From positions 186,001 to 250,000 of the forward strand of contig JASANH010000253.1 in NCBI GenBank assembly GCA_030248295.1: DNA of 64,000 nt, written 5' to 3'. Below are positions 9,525 to 27,089 of the stretch, one piece after another. The notes beneath the pieces are model-generated. The model made no database searches. It was not told where the DNA came from and saw only the letters and a program-made list of their open reading frames with translations. Within the stretch, counting starts at the first letter, position 1. Each line of letters opens with the position of its first letter. The translations under genes were made by a program, and so were the position numbers. This stretch comes from Mesodorylaimus sp. YZB2_4. Lineage: Eukaryota > Nematoda > Enoplea > Dorylaimida > Dorylaimidae.

Positions 9525-11988
9525 TAAAAAATATTCTTGCAAAAAACGTTTCAAATTTGCTTCAGAAATAATATTGTTTAATTTTTTCGGTTTTTTTCCC
9601 GTGACCAATACCGTACTTTGTCTCCTGTATTCAATCTCTTGCTCTCCTCCAAATCCATCTTCTCCATAATAATTTTAGCGCAATAGTTTTACTTTTATTG
9701 CAAACCAGTGAAGCAAAATTTGGTACACTACAATCACTTTTTCTTGGCCCAAGCTTTTATCAAACTGTCCGTCTATGTGATGAATAGCAAACCCCATTTT
9801 CACTTTATTCGGGCATAAAAATTGCCTCAAAGCCATTTGCGCACGAGTGACCAAATTATGAAATGGACATTTTGCAGTCATCCGTGAAATTTACTTCCTG
9901 TGACTCTGGTTCTAAAATCACTTGTCATTAGTGTCGGGTAAATGGTACAGAAACTGTCAGCCTTGTCCCTCACTGAGGGCGGAATTCTGAATAATTGCTA
10001 ATGGTTCGTGTCCTCGAAACCACCTTTTCTTTAGACGATGACATGTGTGAGGTGTCCGTGAGGCACGCATGTATAGTTGTTTGGTATTTTTATTCATTTA
10101 TTGCCTTGCGGTTGTCGACACGGTCGGTTGAGATGAACGTTAAAAAGATTTTTTGCAAGAGTCAACACTGTTTGGTCGACTGACGAGTTGTGTATATTTG
10201 CCAATTTCGTACAACCTGATGCCACTGCCAAAATGAACATGGGGATTGTAGGCCCTAGTATGTGCTGTGCACTATGTACTTTGACACTGTGCAATGTAAA
10301 CTGACATTGAAAAATAACGCGCGTCAATATTAGGTGCCTACCTAGGAACGTGGGTGCGAATTGGTCTACTTGGTCGTTGGTAGCTTTTTGAAACAGCGAA
10401 TATTTTTGTGCGAGGTCGCGCTTCTGTTTGGCAAACCAAATGAAGGGACTTCTTTTTAGGCTAAAGAAGGCCCAAAATTTGAGTAGAAAAGTCAAATACG
10501 TGTTTTGTGAGCTCGCTGATTGAATCTCATTGAATTTTTTCTTGGTCGTATAAAATGGGTAATAGATCAGCAAAATATAAATTGGCGACATATTGGACAC
10601 CGGAAGTAAGACTTCAATTTTCTTAACGCCTAGTGATGTACAGCCGATTTTTGCGGGCTAGTTTTTCTGTTCTTTTAGAGGACAAGTTTTTTCTTTGCAC
10701 CAGGTTAAGAAGTTTCATGCTCTGTAGATCCAACTTTCCAGCCGAGCCTTGTCGCTTTCGTGAACAAAGCTATTGGACAAAGCCCAGGCTTGTTTTCTAA
10801 AATTCTTTGTATTCTTTGTCGTCAATTTCAGACCGTTTCTCGATGTTGATTATAGGTTTTGCACCTGTCTCTCTCGCATACCACACCTAAACCCACTTAT
10901 GACTTGAAAAAAGATTCCGCGTCTGGTCTTAGGTGTTCCACTGGCTTTCTTCACCTTCACCTGTCGCTTCGAATTTGGCGCAGGCAGATGACACGGACGG
11001 TAGAAAAATTTGCTCGACTTTTCAGGCTTAGCGCACGTTTTTATTGATAGGACTGGTATGCGGCCTATGGCCTGGTGGGTTTGCTGTAAGGATAAGGAAG
11101 TGCTAAAAAGATAAGCACCAACGGGTGGTTGTAAAATTTTTATAATTTCCTATTACTCATGTCTGGGAAGCTTCTGCTTACGCGCAGCAGTTCGCATGGG
11201 TGGGCCACGTTTGCAGTGCGCGATTACTGCGTACAGCAAAGATTGGGTGGGTGATGTACAAGCGGGTGGCAGAAGCGGTGCCAAAACACTAGTCACATGA
11301 TTCCAAAGTTTCTTCCTCCTTCTCGAGGCCAGACTGTTTCTTTCGATTATTCACTCCGTTTTTCATATTTTTAAAGCGTCTAACTTGACTGAATGATCAA
11401 AATTTGATTGAAAAGGATGCATTTCTTCTCGGTTCTTTTAACTTTTTGAAACTTCCATAGGAAGCCCTTTCCAAGGTGGAAAACAGCTGGAGTCGTTTTA
11501 AAAACTTCAATGACTGATGAGTTTCCTTGAGTACATAATTTGACCTTTTGCGCTAGTGGCTCTTTGTAGATTTGATAAATTGTTAGTCAGCTGGAAAAAT
11601 TTTAAAAGGTCCTGTTTAATGATAACTTTCGGTTGAGTTCATAAAATTTAAGCCACACGCAATTTGTGGAAATGAATATTGAAATGTCAAAAAGAGGTCC
11701 ACACCACTGCTCATTCGTCTCATTGAGTGCTTCTAAAACGTGCCCTTTTTGCGAGCTTTTATTCGACTTCAGTCACAGAGTACAAAAGACGGTAAGAAGA
11801 AACTGGACGTGAGCATGCATTTTGAGTGCGACAAGATTCTAATGTAAATAGATCTGTTCCAACGTCGCGGCAGGTTGCGAATTGTGCTTTTAGGGAAGGG
11901 AAAAGCTGAATCTGAATCTTTTATGCGTCCTGTGTCGGAGAGTGTCTTTGATATTGAGTCACGCCAAGAATAAGGAGTAAACGCTCAC
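9525..11988. other. Possible long first intron or intergenic
   Basis: No exon or repeat is supported. The 168-codon frame on the - strand at 10094-10600 has low-complexity composition and no recognisable domain. I treat it as chance. Confidence 0.45.
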
Positions 11989-17038
<5,050 letters not shown>

Positions 17039-17438
17039 TTTGTGCCGACTTTAATGTGTTTGACTTTGATCATAAAACTTGCAAGAAATAAGGGAAATAC
17101 TCATGGGTTCGACTGGCTATTAATTGATCATGAAGTTTCTCTCTGAAGAACACGACAGCTGTCAATCTACGTACTGTTATACATGCTGTATGTCTTTCTG
17201 CAGATCTGAATAGTCAACCAAGAAAGACCTTCTGCCGAACTGCAAGGTGCCTCAGTGCACTCTAAATCAATATTGATTCGAACCGTACAACATCGCATCG
17301 GCAGACAAATGACCTGAAACGAGATCTGACAGGGTCACGAGTAACACTTTCTGATCAGATAAGAACACTGCAGAGCTACTGTATGATGCTCGCAGGCGCG
17401 TTTCAATAAATTTATTCTCTAAAGCTTGATAACTTGCT

Positions 17439-17945
17439 CAATCAGTCATGAAGTCCTCAAATAATTTATACTTTTCGACATTGAGGCAGCAGTGCGGCTT
17501 CCGTCAACCATTATTGCTTGGTAGCCAGGTGATTCACATCGTGCTGGCTCATCTGCTCCAAGTGGGGAAACGGAAGCCCAGTAGAATTTATGTAGACCCT
17601 GAACATGTGCAGGTTCAGAGCCCATTAGGCATTGTATACGAGGAAGCTGGTGTCGTTCAGAATGCCCTCATTGACAGAGTGTAACCCTCGTGCCTAATGG
17701 GCCATGGCGAGTGGTAGAGAGTAATCGATACTCTCCCCTGGCTGGGAGACGTCAACCCCTCGGGTTGATGTTTCAGCCGTAGGTGTAGTCGCAAGACTTG
17801 CCTGCTTTAGTCGGAGTTTTTGCCCCACTGACTCCGGTCGGCCACTGAAGCCTAGGACCGACCGCCGGCCGCCGAGGCCCGGCGGTCGGTCCTACGCCTG
17901 CCGGGCTTGGTTACATAAGTGGGATTTGTCCCGGCAAAATAAAAT
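17439..17945. other. Segment dense in perfect short hairpins (possible structured RNA or foldback repeat)
   Basis: Several perfect stems lie in series. GCCCATTAGGCA at 17620-17631 pairs with 17691-17702. GAGAGTA at 17717-17723 pairs with 17729-17735. CAACCC at 17753-17758 pairs with 17762-17767. The 15-base arm 17854-17868 (AGGACCGACCGCCGG) pairs with 17879-17893. TGCCGGG near 17899 pairs with CCCGGCA near 17931. The tract is much more GC-rich than its surroundings. Part of it resembles 3720-3760. I do not recognise an RNA family. The 78-codon frame at 17448-17684 overlaps the first stems and has no known domain. Confidence 0.5.
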
Positions 17946-18150
17946 TTGTCGGAAGAACGAACCCGCGTTCCGTAGTCCACGACACCAGTGATATTGTTAG
18001 CTAATGCTAATGCGCAGAATGTCCCCAGAGCTATCTAAAATAGGTCTGCATTTCCTCCAACACATCTGGGTTTCAGATGGTTCACACAAATTAAATCTAT
18101 TGTAAATTCGGGAGCACCCAGGCGAGATTTATCAGAACCTGGGGCTTACG

Positions 18151-18767
18151 GCCGGATCGGCTCTATATGTTTCGGTTCGGTTTGGCTCTTGGTTCTTTCG
18201 GTCTCGCTCTAGGTAAGCCTTTCGGTTCGGTTCAATTTTTTGATTCGACAGCTCTGGTTTTTCCAATGCAATTAAGCCAACTTACGATTAGACAAAGAAG
18301 GCAAAGAAGGCTTTTTGAAAAAAAACTGCTTCCCAGACACGAAACAATATTCTAAGCAAGCCATGATAGCGCACTTGAATACCATATCAGTATTCAAGGC
18401 GCCAAAAACTTTAATGCTTCGGCGAGACCTGCACCCAGCTTCTCATCATGGGAAACACCCTTTGGAGCAACGGCATTTCTCGAGAGAGCTAACAAGAGGA
18501 CAAAGTGCCAATATATAAGGATACCCAAAATGCCCTGATAATATTAGATTGCCCTTGAAGTGCCACTGTCCTAAAACCTGCCTTCACAGCTTACAATAGC
18601 CCCAGATTTAGGGTAATCGCCCTGCACCTGCTGAAGGGTTGCTCGACACCAGCTGCTTGGTGCGCCATGGAACCGAAACAATTTCGATTCGGTGCACCGA
18701 ACCGAAATCTCGGTTCCTCCTCTTTTGGTTCGAGGAAAACCCAAACGAGAGCCGAACCGATCCGCCC
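18151..18767. mobile_element. GGTTCG-rich palindromic element, copy 2
   Basis: Starts GCCGGATCGG and ends CCGAACCGATCCGCCC, as in copy 1 at 6681-7203. It shares the internal block CACCAGCTGCTTGGTG followed by CGCCATGGAACCGAAA, then TTCGGTGCACCGAA. The interior between the two repeat-rich flanks differs in length from copy 1. Non-coding. ACCTGGGGC occurs just outside both ends. Confidence 0.65.
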
Positions 18768-20208
18768 CATGACCTGGGGCCAAAGTGCTCGCAGCTCTAG
18801 ACCAGTGACTCAAAACTTATCCCAACCCTCGACTAGAGGGTTAGAGGCACAATCAGTTCCCTGAACTGGTGTTCGTATTCCCAAAATATGAAGTGGTGAC
18901 ACAGAGGGAAGCTGCCTTGCTTACTATCACATTTGTCTGCAGTTCGCACACGTACGCAAGTTGCGACCGAAATTACTCTGCTAATTATTAGAAAATAGGT
19001 GTAATTACACCAGAGTACGATTTTGTAGGAAATCAAATAGTGTCAGCGGGCGCGTTGAGGAAGTGTTCTAATGTTAACTGGTATGCTTGAAATCAGACAC
19101 GACCAAGAGCACTGTGGTTCAAGAACTCATTCGAAACTGCAAGTGCTAACCATATCGCATCGCAAAAGATATTTGGCATCCGACACGTGGTTCCCTCCCA
19201 GAAGAAACGGCTTTCCTGCGTAAAAAAGAATATATGATCAAGTTAAAACGCCAAAATGAAGAACCCACACAAAACTGCGCGCCTTAAACTTCTGATAGGC
19301 TTGTGGATTTGGCGCGCCTGAATGCACACTTCTGTGACCGCATGCGCGACTTTTCTATCCCCCCCTCTCCTGCTATGAGTATGCCAAATTTCTGTTTTGT
19401 CAATATGCACAGTACATCATGGAAGCACATTCCTGGTGAATCGGATAGGCCAGTTACCAACTTCCAATGTGCCATGTCGAAGACAGCAGGAATTCGACAA
19501 AATTGGTGAAACACACCACTGGTTTTTCCATTTTTCTGCTATCCTTCAGCTACTTTACGACCATTTTTGTGAACGAGGGTAGGAGGGCTCGAGAACGAAG
19601 GCGCTTTGTCTCAAGGTATACCAGCCTGGAACGAATGCGGAGATTTATGAGGTAGCTCTGGCCATTTTGAGTCTTGAGAATCAATGCACGACGCGTCTAG
19701 ACTGGGAGCCAAACCAAGCACATTGACGGGCAATTTTACGCCTGACTTGCGCTAAATCTCACGAGTAAAACGTCTTTCATGTAAATCCGTTCATCTCACT
19801 GGCGGAGTGGTCTCGCCAATGCATGCAGTAAAAAGTGTTCTCTCATACGAAGAATTTTCAGCGAAAAATGGAAACTAGAACACTTGTCAAGTGGCGGATT
19901 AAACGTTCCCTGTGCCACTATAACCAACAATAGCCAGGGGCAAAAATGTCGGTAGACGATTTTCTATGTAGGTCGAGCACAAAAGAATCGTTTCCCGTTT
20001 TACATACAATTTACTATTACAAAATTTTGTTGCTGCACAATCTAAATATTCTATAGCTGGTTAGTGGCCGACTTGTTGACCATTTGGAAAAAGTTACTTT
20101 GACGCACTGGTTGCTGGTTGTCGCGCTATAAAAGATCATAGTTGCCTTCTAGAATCTCCTGGTGCGGTTAGTTTGCCTCCATCAGCTTGCGTAGGGAATT
20201 TACCAAAT
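18768..20208. other. Intergenic, minor repeat similarity
   Basis: Positions 18890-18935 share GGTGACACAGAGGGAAGCTG and CCTTGCTTA with the 3.8-kb tract. The overlapping frames at 19284-19655 lie on both strands and show no domain. No gene is supported. Confidence 0.4.
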
Positions 20209-21253
20209 ATGGCAGGTCCATTGCTTTTTCTTTGTGGTAAGCAGTTTTGTCATTTTTAGATTTCAATTCTCTTTTAACATGAAACTATAATTATTCTAGT
20301 CCTTTATCTCGCTCATCAAATTCATGCTGGGTCGATTTTCAAGGCACCAATTGTCAAATCCTATCACGTTGGCCAATTGGAGCGTGTGAGACGGCAAGCA
20401 GATAATTTCACCGATCCCGATCGTGATCCAGATATTTGCGTGGTCAAGTGCTTGAGATCGACCGAGGAAAAGTTAGGTGCGTTGCAAGTGGAGAATACTG
20501 ATCAAAGGCAGACTAATCCATTGTCACCGCAAACAGCGTTGAGCAGGGACTATGATCCCAAGGATTTTCAAAAGCTGTGCGAGTAAGTGGCTTGCTCTCT
20601 TTACTGCGATAGATGTAATGAACCCAAGACTCACTGGTATACATTGACCTTTTTAAGCGCTTATCGCCCCGGCAAAGATTGTCTCGACGAGTGCCAGACC
20701 ACTAAATTGAAGACAGCTGCCCTGAAGGGCATGGCGCTCTTGCAATTCATGTGTGTCGATCGGTATGAAGGTGAATCCTAATTCATTTATACCCAAGGCC
20801 TCATCAATCGTGTGGTGTTAAAGACTTTAAGGAAAATCTGCCGTGCATGAACAATGCTAGTAGCGAAGCCGAAGTGACGTGCAAATCGAATTGCACCGAC
20901 TTCGAGTTAGCAGTAAACCGATTAGAAGAACTGAGCGCCAATCGTGACCTCGTGATTAGCCTTAGCCAGCAAGAATTAAGTCAGACGTTGGCCGGGAGCT
21001 GTTTGTAAGTGCCGATAGTCTGTGACATGTCTTTTTATTTCCTCTTTTGCCAATGCTTTTCAACAGATATGTGAACTGTCTCGGTCACTGTGGTAATCCA
21101 ATCACTGCAAGACGATGCGGGAAGAAAGTGGCCGAACTCGACGAAGAACTCGTTCAACACGTCTTCAACTCGTTGCGTCACACTGTTACTGCACTGGGTG
21201 CAGGCGATCAGTTGCCAAAGGAGTGTTTGAAACTAAGCGGTCAAGGCAATTGA
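20209..21253 (+). CDS. Secreted cysteine-rich protein (possibly CPG4-like)
   Basis: Five exons splice in frame: 20209-20236, 20300-20582, 20658-20770, 20824-21004 and 21067-21253. They give about 263 residues. All introns are short (about 50-75 bases) with GT..AG ends. The start is fixed by a typical signal peptide (MAGPLLFLCVLYLAHQIHA, cleavage before GS). RVRRQ shortly after suggests propeptide processing. The mature part has about 15 cysteines, including CVVKC, CLDEC, CKSNC and CLGHC, arranged in paired CxxxC steps between helical stretches, which indicates a disulphide-bonded extracellular fold. The spacing recalls nematode chondroitin proteoglycan-4 type domains, but I am not sure of the family. 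One N-glycosylation site follows the RRQ (NFT), and others lie at NAS and NCT. It is therefore probably a secreted or extracellular-matrix protein. Confidence 0.75.
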
Positions 21254-23491
21254 TTGATATTGGCCGAATGTGGAACATGCCATTTCTTCCTCTTGTCTGT
21301 GCATTAAAGTATGGTGGCAGAAGCTGTTATGCTTTATAAACCTTACAGTTTTCCTACACGTTCAAGGTTCTGCAAAAATGTATAAGCAGAATGGAGTAAA
21401 TTCTCGGGAATGAATAAGTAATAGAAATAGATGCTGTACAATTAAACACACCAGCTTTGCCTCGGAACAGTTCATTTATAGTTTGATGAATCTAATGCGT
21501 GTTACATTTTATGTTACAGAGCGCATGTACCTCACATTTCCTGCCTCGCTAACTTCTAAGTGATGGCACAATATCCTGCTAACTCCAGAAAATCTTACGG
21601 TTAGTAAGGGCTAATATCTTTCTAATGGATAAAAAATCTTACTAAAGATAGCCTTTCCAGAGCGGAATTTCTTAACAAGAATTTCTTAAGATCTTGCCAA
21701 GCCAAGAGTGCTGTGACTTTTGCATCTTGAGCACCTAGCATTCTTCGGAGTGTGGCTAGGGCAGTTAGCTAGGTCGAGAGGAGCCAAGGCAGTATAAGAA
21801 CAGGCCGCTGGGTGAGATCAAAAGGCGTCTGTCGGCTTTTGCTTTTCTACTTTGATCGATTATAACGGTAGTGTGAGAGATATTTTCGTGTACAGAGCGT
21901 TTTTCTTCTTCTTGCAAGGTCTAAGATACTGAGATTAATAGAACACTGAAAATTAGTTTTTCAAACTCCGTCTAGGAGGCTGGGTTCATCGCTCATGTCA
22001 TATAGCCTTCAAGTCGTTTAACCCTCCTTTAATCTCTGACATAGTTTAGTCAACGAGGCGAATCGCATATCGACTAAGCCCAGGGAGTACAAGTTCTAAC
22101 GATTCATTGAATTCGCGACTGCACCAGGGACTTGGCCGGCGTAAGAATGTCTGTCTTTGTAGTTTTTCTTGTTTTCTTGTCTGACTGCTGCAATATGTAA
22201 CCTTAGTAATATTGGTCATCATACTTAGCGCTCCTTGTCCGTACACCTTTTACACACATCGCTTTATACCTTTTATATATTGAATGATTATCTTTCTTAA
22301 GACGTATACTCGTATTTGACAAGTATCACAAAACGAAAAATAAACACAAAAGAATGCTGGCTTGCCTCTCTTCGCCAATTCATATCTAAGCCTAATTTTT
22401 AGCATCGTTATCGATAGACACACGCCAACGTATGGTCCGTGTCGATCTCGATAGATAGCAGATTTATGCTCTCTCTCACCCTCTAACATACAAGCACTGG
22501 ATTGACGTAAAGAAGCAGTTTATATAAACGCGATCGGGTCGTTGACTTCGTGAATTCATATCTTCTTTCCGAATTTTTCTTCCAAACTTCAACGTGGTCG
22601 ATGGCACCCCGGGAACTAAGACAGGCTGACTTTTGCCTCCTTTGTCTTCAGAAAATTCAACGTGTTTGATGTTTTTTCTGCCGAAGCTGAACCTAAAATA
22701 AGGGAATAGTACAGCTGATTGAAGGTTGGAAGGGCCAGTCCTCTTTTCGATTCTCTTGGACTGACATGGGTGTCGCTACGAAAGCTCTTTTCCAGCTCCT
22801 CATTCGCATGCGCCATCAGATACAGGGTCGACTGACTTTTTTGACTGTACTCGTACCAGGCCCAGCCTGAGGCCTGGTACGGCTCATACCGCACCGTTAC
22901 CGTGCTGACCAAAAATTCCATTTTAGCAACTTTGAAACATTAAAAAAATTTTTGCTGAAATTTTTTATACTGAACGAAAGCTTCTAATTATTCGGAAATT
23001 AAAAAATACGTCCAAAATTAAAAAATAGGTACTTGACGGCCGGTGCGGTGGTACGGTCGACCTTGAATAAAGCTATTGTAAATTTTAAAATCCAATTACT
23101 AGGACTCACAAAAGAACGGTCGCGAGGGGGCAATCTGGGCTTGGTACCCCTGGAACGCATCCCCGAAAATCTAGGCAGCTGATGGCTGTGGCGAGTGATC
23201 AAACTTTTTTCTTGATACACTGGAGGCATTTTCCCAAAAAACAAACAAACGCAGCTGATCTTTCATCATGGGTGTTTGCTTGCCCTAAGGACTCCTGCTT
23301 TTAGATCGCTTCGACACAGCTGACCGCCTTTCCAACAGCCGCCATGAACATTTTGCGACCACTCGCTTACCAATTCAGGACAGTCACCCTCACCACGTTC
23401 CTTGTCAGTCCAGTATCCATGTTACTTGTGTAGCGCACCTCCTCGTCAAAATCATCCTGTCAAGCCACGTTCTCTCACCAACATTCTGGTC
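21254..23491. other. Intergenic, weak open frames only
   Basis: A second cluster of ATCTTA(C/G)T/AAGATCTT motifs lies at 21590-21715 (compare 1770-1905). The - strand frame at 22616-22921 begins MEFLVSTVTVRYEPY and could be an exon, but I find no partner exons and no domain. Confidence 0.4.
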
Positions 23492-23683
23492 CTAACAATC
23501 CTCAACTTCCCAATCAGCAGCCGCGCGACTCTTGTTGTCTGTTCGTCGGTGAGAAGAAGACAGGCCCAAATAATATTCTTACCTTTGACTCAAAAAACTT
23601 GACACCCTAATAGCGGCAGACTCACCCAAAGAAGCATTTAATAACAGAAGGCCGAGAAGAAGAAAAATTTTAAGCGACGCCAT
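23492..23683 (-). CDS. Candidate two-exon micro-secreted peptide
   Basis: On the - strand, ATG at 23683 opens a textbook signal peptide (MASLKIFLLLGLLLLNASLG) in exon 23683-23626, which ends in G|GTGAGT. An acceptor with a pyrimidine-rich lead (ending GAACAG) starts a second exon, 23538-23492, in the right phase. It adds about 15 acidic residues ending DWEVEDC before TAG. The total is 34 residues. A different 3' part is possible, since a conserved-looking block (DDFDEEVRYTSNMD) lies further downstream but not in an obvious phase. Function unknown. Confidence 0.3.
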
Positions 23684-24504
23684 ACTTAAGGCTAGCTGAC
23701 CGATCTTGACCAAGAAAAGTGGTGAACTTTAGCTCTGCCAAGAACCAGACGGCGATAATTTTCTCGGATCCAACCATCGAAACGATATGGACGGATGGGA
23801 CCGAGACTAATTAGTTAGCACGTCCGTTATTTCATTAAAGCGGCTCTGAATATGTACGGTTAATAGACTTGGCCCTGATTATGAATCTTCTAGAGTCATC
23901 ATATTCTAAGAAGTTGTTTCGAATGACGTTATATCATTAGGTCTGCTAAGGAATATATAGAATATCATGTGGCGGAAAGGAAAGTTAATCGGGGGCTTGC
24001 TGTAGGCGACAAGATTCGGGTCCGTCCGCTCAACCCACGTTTGGAGCAATTATGGCCAATCATCGACCGACGTACATCACATGCATTTAACTATCAGGTG
24101 GTGTGCCTGTTAGAATGTTCGCACTATCAACGTGATAAAAATAGGTGCATTTGGTTCATGATGCTCCAAATTAAAGTTCTAGTTTTGGCTGATCTTGGAG
24201 ATCATACAGTATCTTCCGCATAAAATTGAATTTGCATGTTACAGCTATCAGCCAGCAATATGTACAATGAGCATGCTGAAGACAATGTTCTATGCGATCT
24301 TCTCCATAGGTACTGATTTCAAACAAAGGAGTCACGTTGAATCGTGTACTGAAAGTGTAGTCTTTTGGCTGTGTCCGCTAAGAGAGTGACAAACACAGAG
24401 AAGCCTCACTTTGAGGTTGCCTCTGTGTTGGAAACCTGAGGTCGTTTGGTTGTTATCTCGAAAGTTTGTTAGTCTCGAAAGAAAGTCTTGTTATCTCGAA
24501 AGTT

Positions 24505-24608
24505 GGGGGGGGGGGGGGGGGGGGGGGGGGGAGGGGGTGGTCCCCACACCCCCCCCCTTTTTTTTTGCGGCCTTTTCCCCCCCCCCCCCCCCCATATAAG
24601 GGGGGGAA
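24505..24608. repeat. Long G-run and C-run tract
   Basis: About 25-30 Gs (24505 onward) are followed within 60 bases by runs of 9 and about 17 Cs and a further G run. The two strands could pair or form G-quadruplex/i-motif structures. Run lengths are unreliable in assemblies. The frames through it encode only poly-Gly or poly-Pro and are not genes. Confidence 0.85.
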
Positions 24609-25376
24609 CCACAGACAGGGGGAAATTCCATTTCCGATGAAAACGCCGGGCCTTGGTCGCGAGCGTTTCCGGTTGGCACCGCCAAGTTTAAATTCACGTA
24701 GACGGCTGGCTGTTAATTAATGAGGATGCGGCCACAGGCTCGTGCAGTATGGACCAATCCACAAATGTTGGTTGTTTCATCATACTGCACGAATCTGTAC
24801 GACACGAAGCTAACGAAACGCGACATTTCTTCCCGATCTGTTTCGATTGATTCCGACAAGAGAACTGCTGGGAACTGCTGTTACGAGGAATAGTGGTTGC
24901 TGGTCTCTTTCTTGCACTTTGACGATATAAATTTGAGAGGGGGTCACGTAGATTTAATCCTGAATTTCAGAATGTTCTTGCTCGCATTCATGCAGGTGTT
25001 AATAACTTACCACCACTAATGTGCCCAACTGTGACCAACCGTGGTCGCTGATTAGCGTTATTCCTTGTTGGCGCAGTTTAAAAATTCGTCTGTGCACCCG
25101 CCGTGCCATGAGTATGTAGAGCCCACAAAAGGGAGAATCATTTCGGAAACCCTTTTGTAAAATGTTGTGAAATAACCTTTACGATTAGACCTGCGTTTGG
25201 TTGTTTCAGCGCTTACAGTTGTTGCTTGCTCGTGCTCATGAATGACGCTGCCGCCCCTCTCCCTCTCATTGGCATGGGATTTACTTTCGCCTTTGCTACA
25301 TTCTGTACAGTAGATGAGGTTAATACTAGCGTTAGAAATGGCCTCAAGGTCACGGTCAGAATTCTGTCCAAACCCC

Positions 25377-26606
25377 GATTAACCGACCCTTGGTCAAAGT
25401 CAGGGTCAAGGTCAGAAAATTTCTTGGGGTCGCCAAGGTCAGGGTCAGGGTCAGGTCAGAATTTCTTGCACCCAGTCAAAGTATTTTGACAGCGAAAGAA
25501 AGTAAATTTAGTGAAATGTCGGTGAAAGCATTTCAAGCTCCCGCCTTCCTGTGTGGGGATCTGGGGGCAGTTTTACAGCTCTAAATCCCAAGTCATCTCA
25601 CAATCAGCTTGGCGTCCCGCCCCAGGACACCAGGTTGTCTTAATTTCAGGACGACCTCGACTACGTAGTCCTGAAATTGACCTGACACTTTCTGATGTCT
25701 TTCTCCCAGCAGCGTTGTCAGGCGCACGTCAATTGCCCTTGATCTATGGCAATTTTGAGCTGACCTTTCTAGAGCAACTTTTTGGCCGATCTTTGGGCGT
25801 CTTGAGATTTCGGCATTTTGCCTTAGCTCTCTCGACCCGTAAAAATGGCTCTTTTTCAGCTGAACTAAAATTCTGTCGTCCCTTTTCAACCATTGAGGCC
25901 AAAAAAGGGCGACAGAATGCCATCATCATCATTTTAATCCTTCCTTACCCAACCAAATTCATGCACTTGACAGGGAAGGGGGGACACAGTACTAATTAAA
26001 ACTTATACGCGTGATAGAGTCACTGGCAAGCATAATCCCATGGTACAGAATCCCGTAAAACAGTCGCAGAAAACACGAAACTCTGAGGACTTAAAATTAT
26101 GACTTGGAAAAAAACAAATGATGTGGTTCACGCAGTCTGCTGACATGACGGTCAGATATTGTGCATAAAACGAGGATTTCCAAATCGTTGAACCTATCTT
26201 AAAGCTTATGAAATAAACCCAATTTGGCACGTTTACAGAGCTCATATAATGTGGACCACCCTGCATCCATGTTTTTGGTTTTTGGAAAATTAGAGTCCTC
26301 ACCTTTTTGAAATTTCCGTAAGATCACATTCAGAAACGTATCGCAGTCATTGGTGAACTAAAATTAACATTTATATCAGTGTTTTTTTTACATTTACGCG
26401 ACAAAGTTTAATTCCCAGAAGAAAAAAGACTGAAGAGCTGAGTGGCGGCGCTACCTTTAACAGTATTAACCAGTCTTCCAATGACCTGGGTTTTTCACTG
26501 TCTGACCTGACCCTGACCTTGCCCGACCCCTTAAAAAAATTGCCTGACCTGAACTTGACCTTAACCGAACCAAACAAAACTTTCTGACCTAACCCCTGAC
26601 CTGCGA
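25377..26606. mobile_element. Element bounded by inverted GGTCAG-repeat flanks
   Basis: The left flank (25377-25480) is full of GGTCAGGGTCAAGG-type units. The right flank (26490-26606) carries the complementary CTGACCTGACCCTGACC units, so the ends are inverted. The 1-kb interior has no recognised coding frame. The architecture is like the GGTTCG and GGGTTT elements in this window. Exact termini are not clear. Confidence 0.45.
26430..26462 (+). repeat. Fragment of the gypsy-like LTR 3' end
   Basis: The block GAGCTGAGTGGCGGCGCTAC followed by CTTTAACA is identical to the last ~28 bases of the 197-bp LTRs at 29515-29711 and 31591-31787. It stops exactly at the same CA. Upstream similarity fades within about 15 bases, so it is an old or truncated LTR remnant inside the GGTCAG element. 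Confidence 0.6.
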
Positions 26607-27089
26607 GGAATTCTAAATCTTCTGGCTCTGACTTTGACAGTGATCGAACAAAAACTTTTGCTGAACCGGCACCAGTAACAAAGCTTCTTTGTGTCTGCAA
26701 TTTTACCAAGAAATTTCACAACAGCTGACAACTTCCTAGCATTACGTGAAATTTCACGGGCAGTCCGAGAAAATGAATTTTTATCAAACTCAAAAAGATA
26801 TGCAAAGCTGTTTTCACGGCTTTGGAAAAACTAGAGAAGCTGACACCCATTGAAAATCAAAAATAAATCTTGCTCGTTATAACATCAATTCCTGCTTAAA
26901 CTGCCCCCACATAATCGATTTATTTTCCTCGTATTCCGAGAAAAGGCGCCTTTCCTGGCTTGAAGTGGCTGGTTAAGCTAGAATATCTTGCGCCAATGAG
27001 GCGAGCTGGGATATGAAAGAATGGAAAGAGATAGGGATGGCTAGGCCACGGATGAATGGCATTCGCAAGCGCACACTACGCTGGCACAC

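Noticed and set aside
10094..10600. 168-codon open frame on the - strand
   Set aside because: No domain, Phe/Lys/Ser-rich AT composition, no splice or regulatory context. It fits chance in AT-rich DNA.
11508..11545. Hammerhead-type CTGATGA core
   Set aside because: The conserved GAAA and paired stems are missing. The same holds for other CTGATGA sites (for example 51884).
24411..24720. Frames encoding poly-Gly and poly-Pro
   Set aside because: They are simple read-outs of G and C runs.
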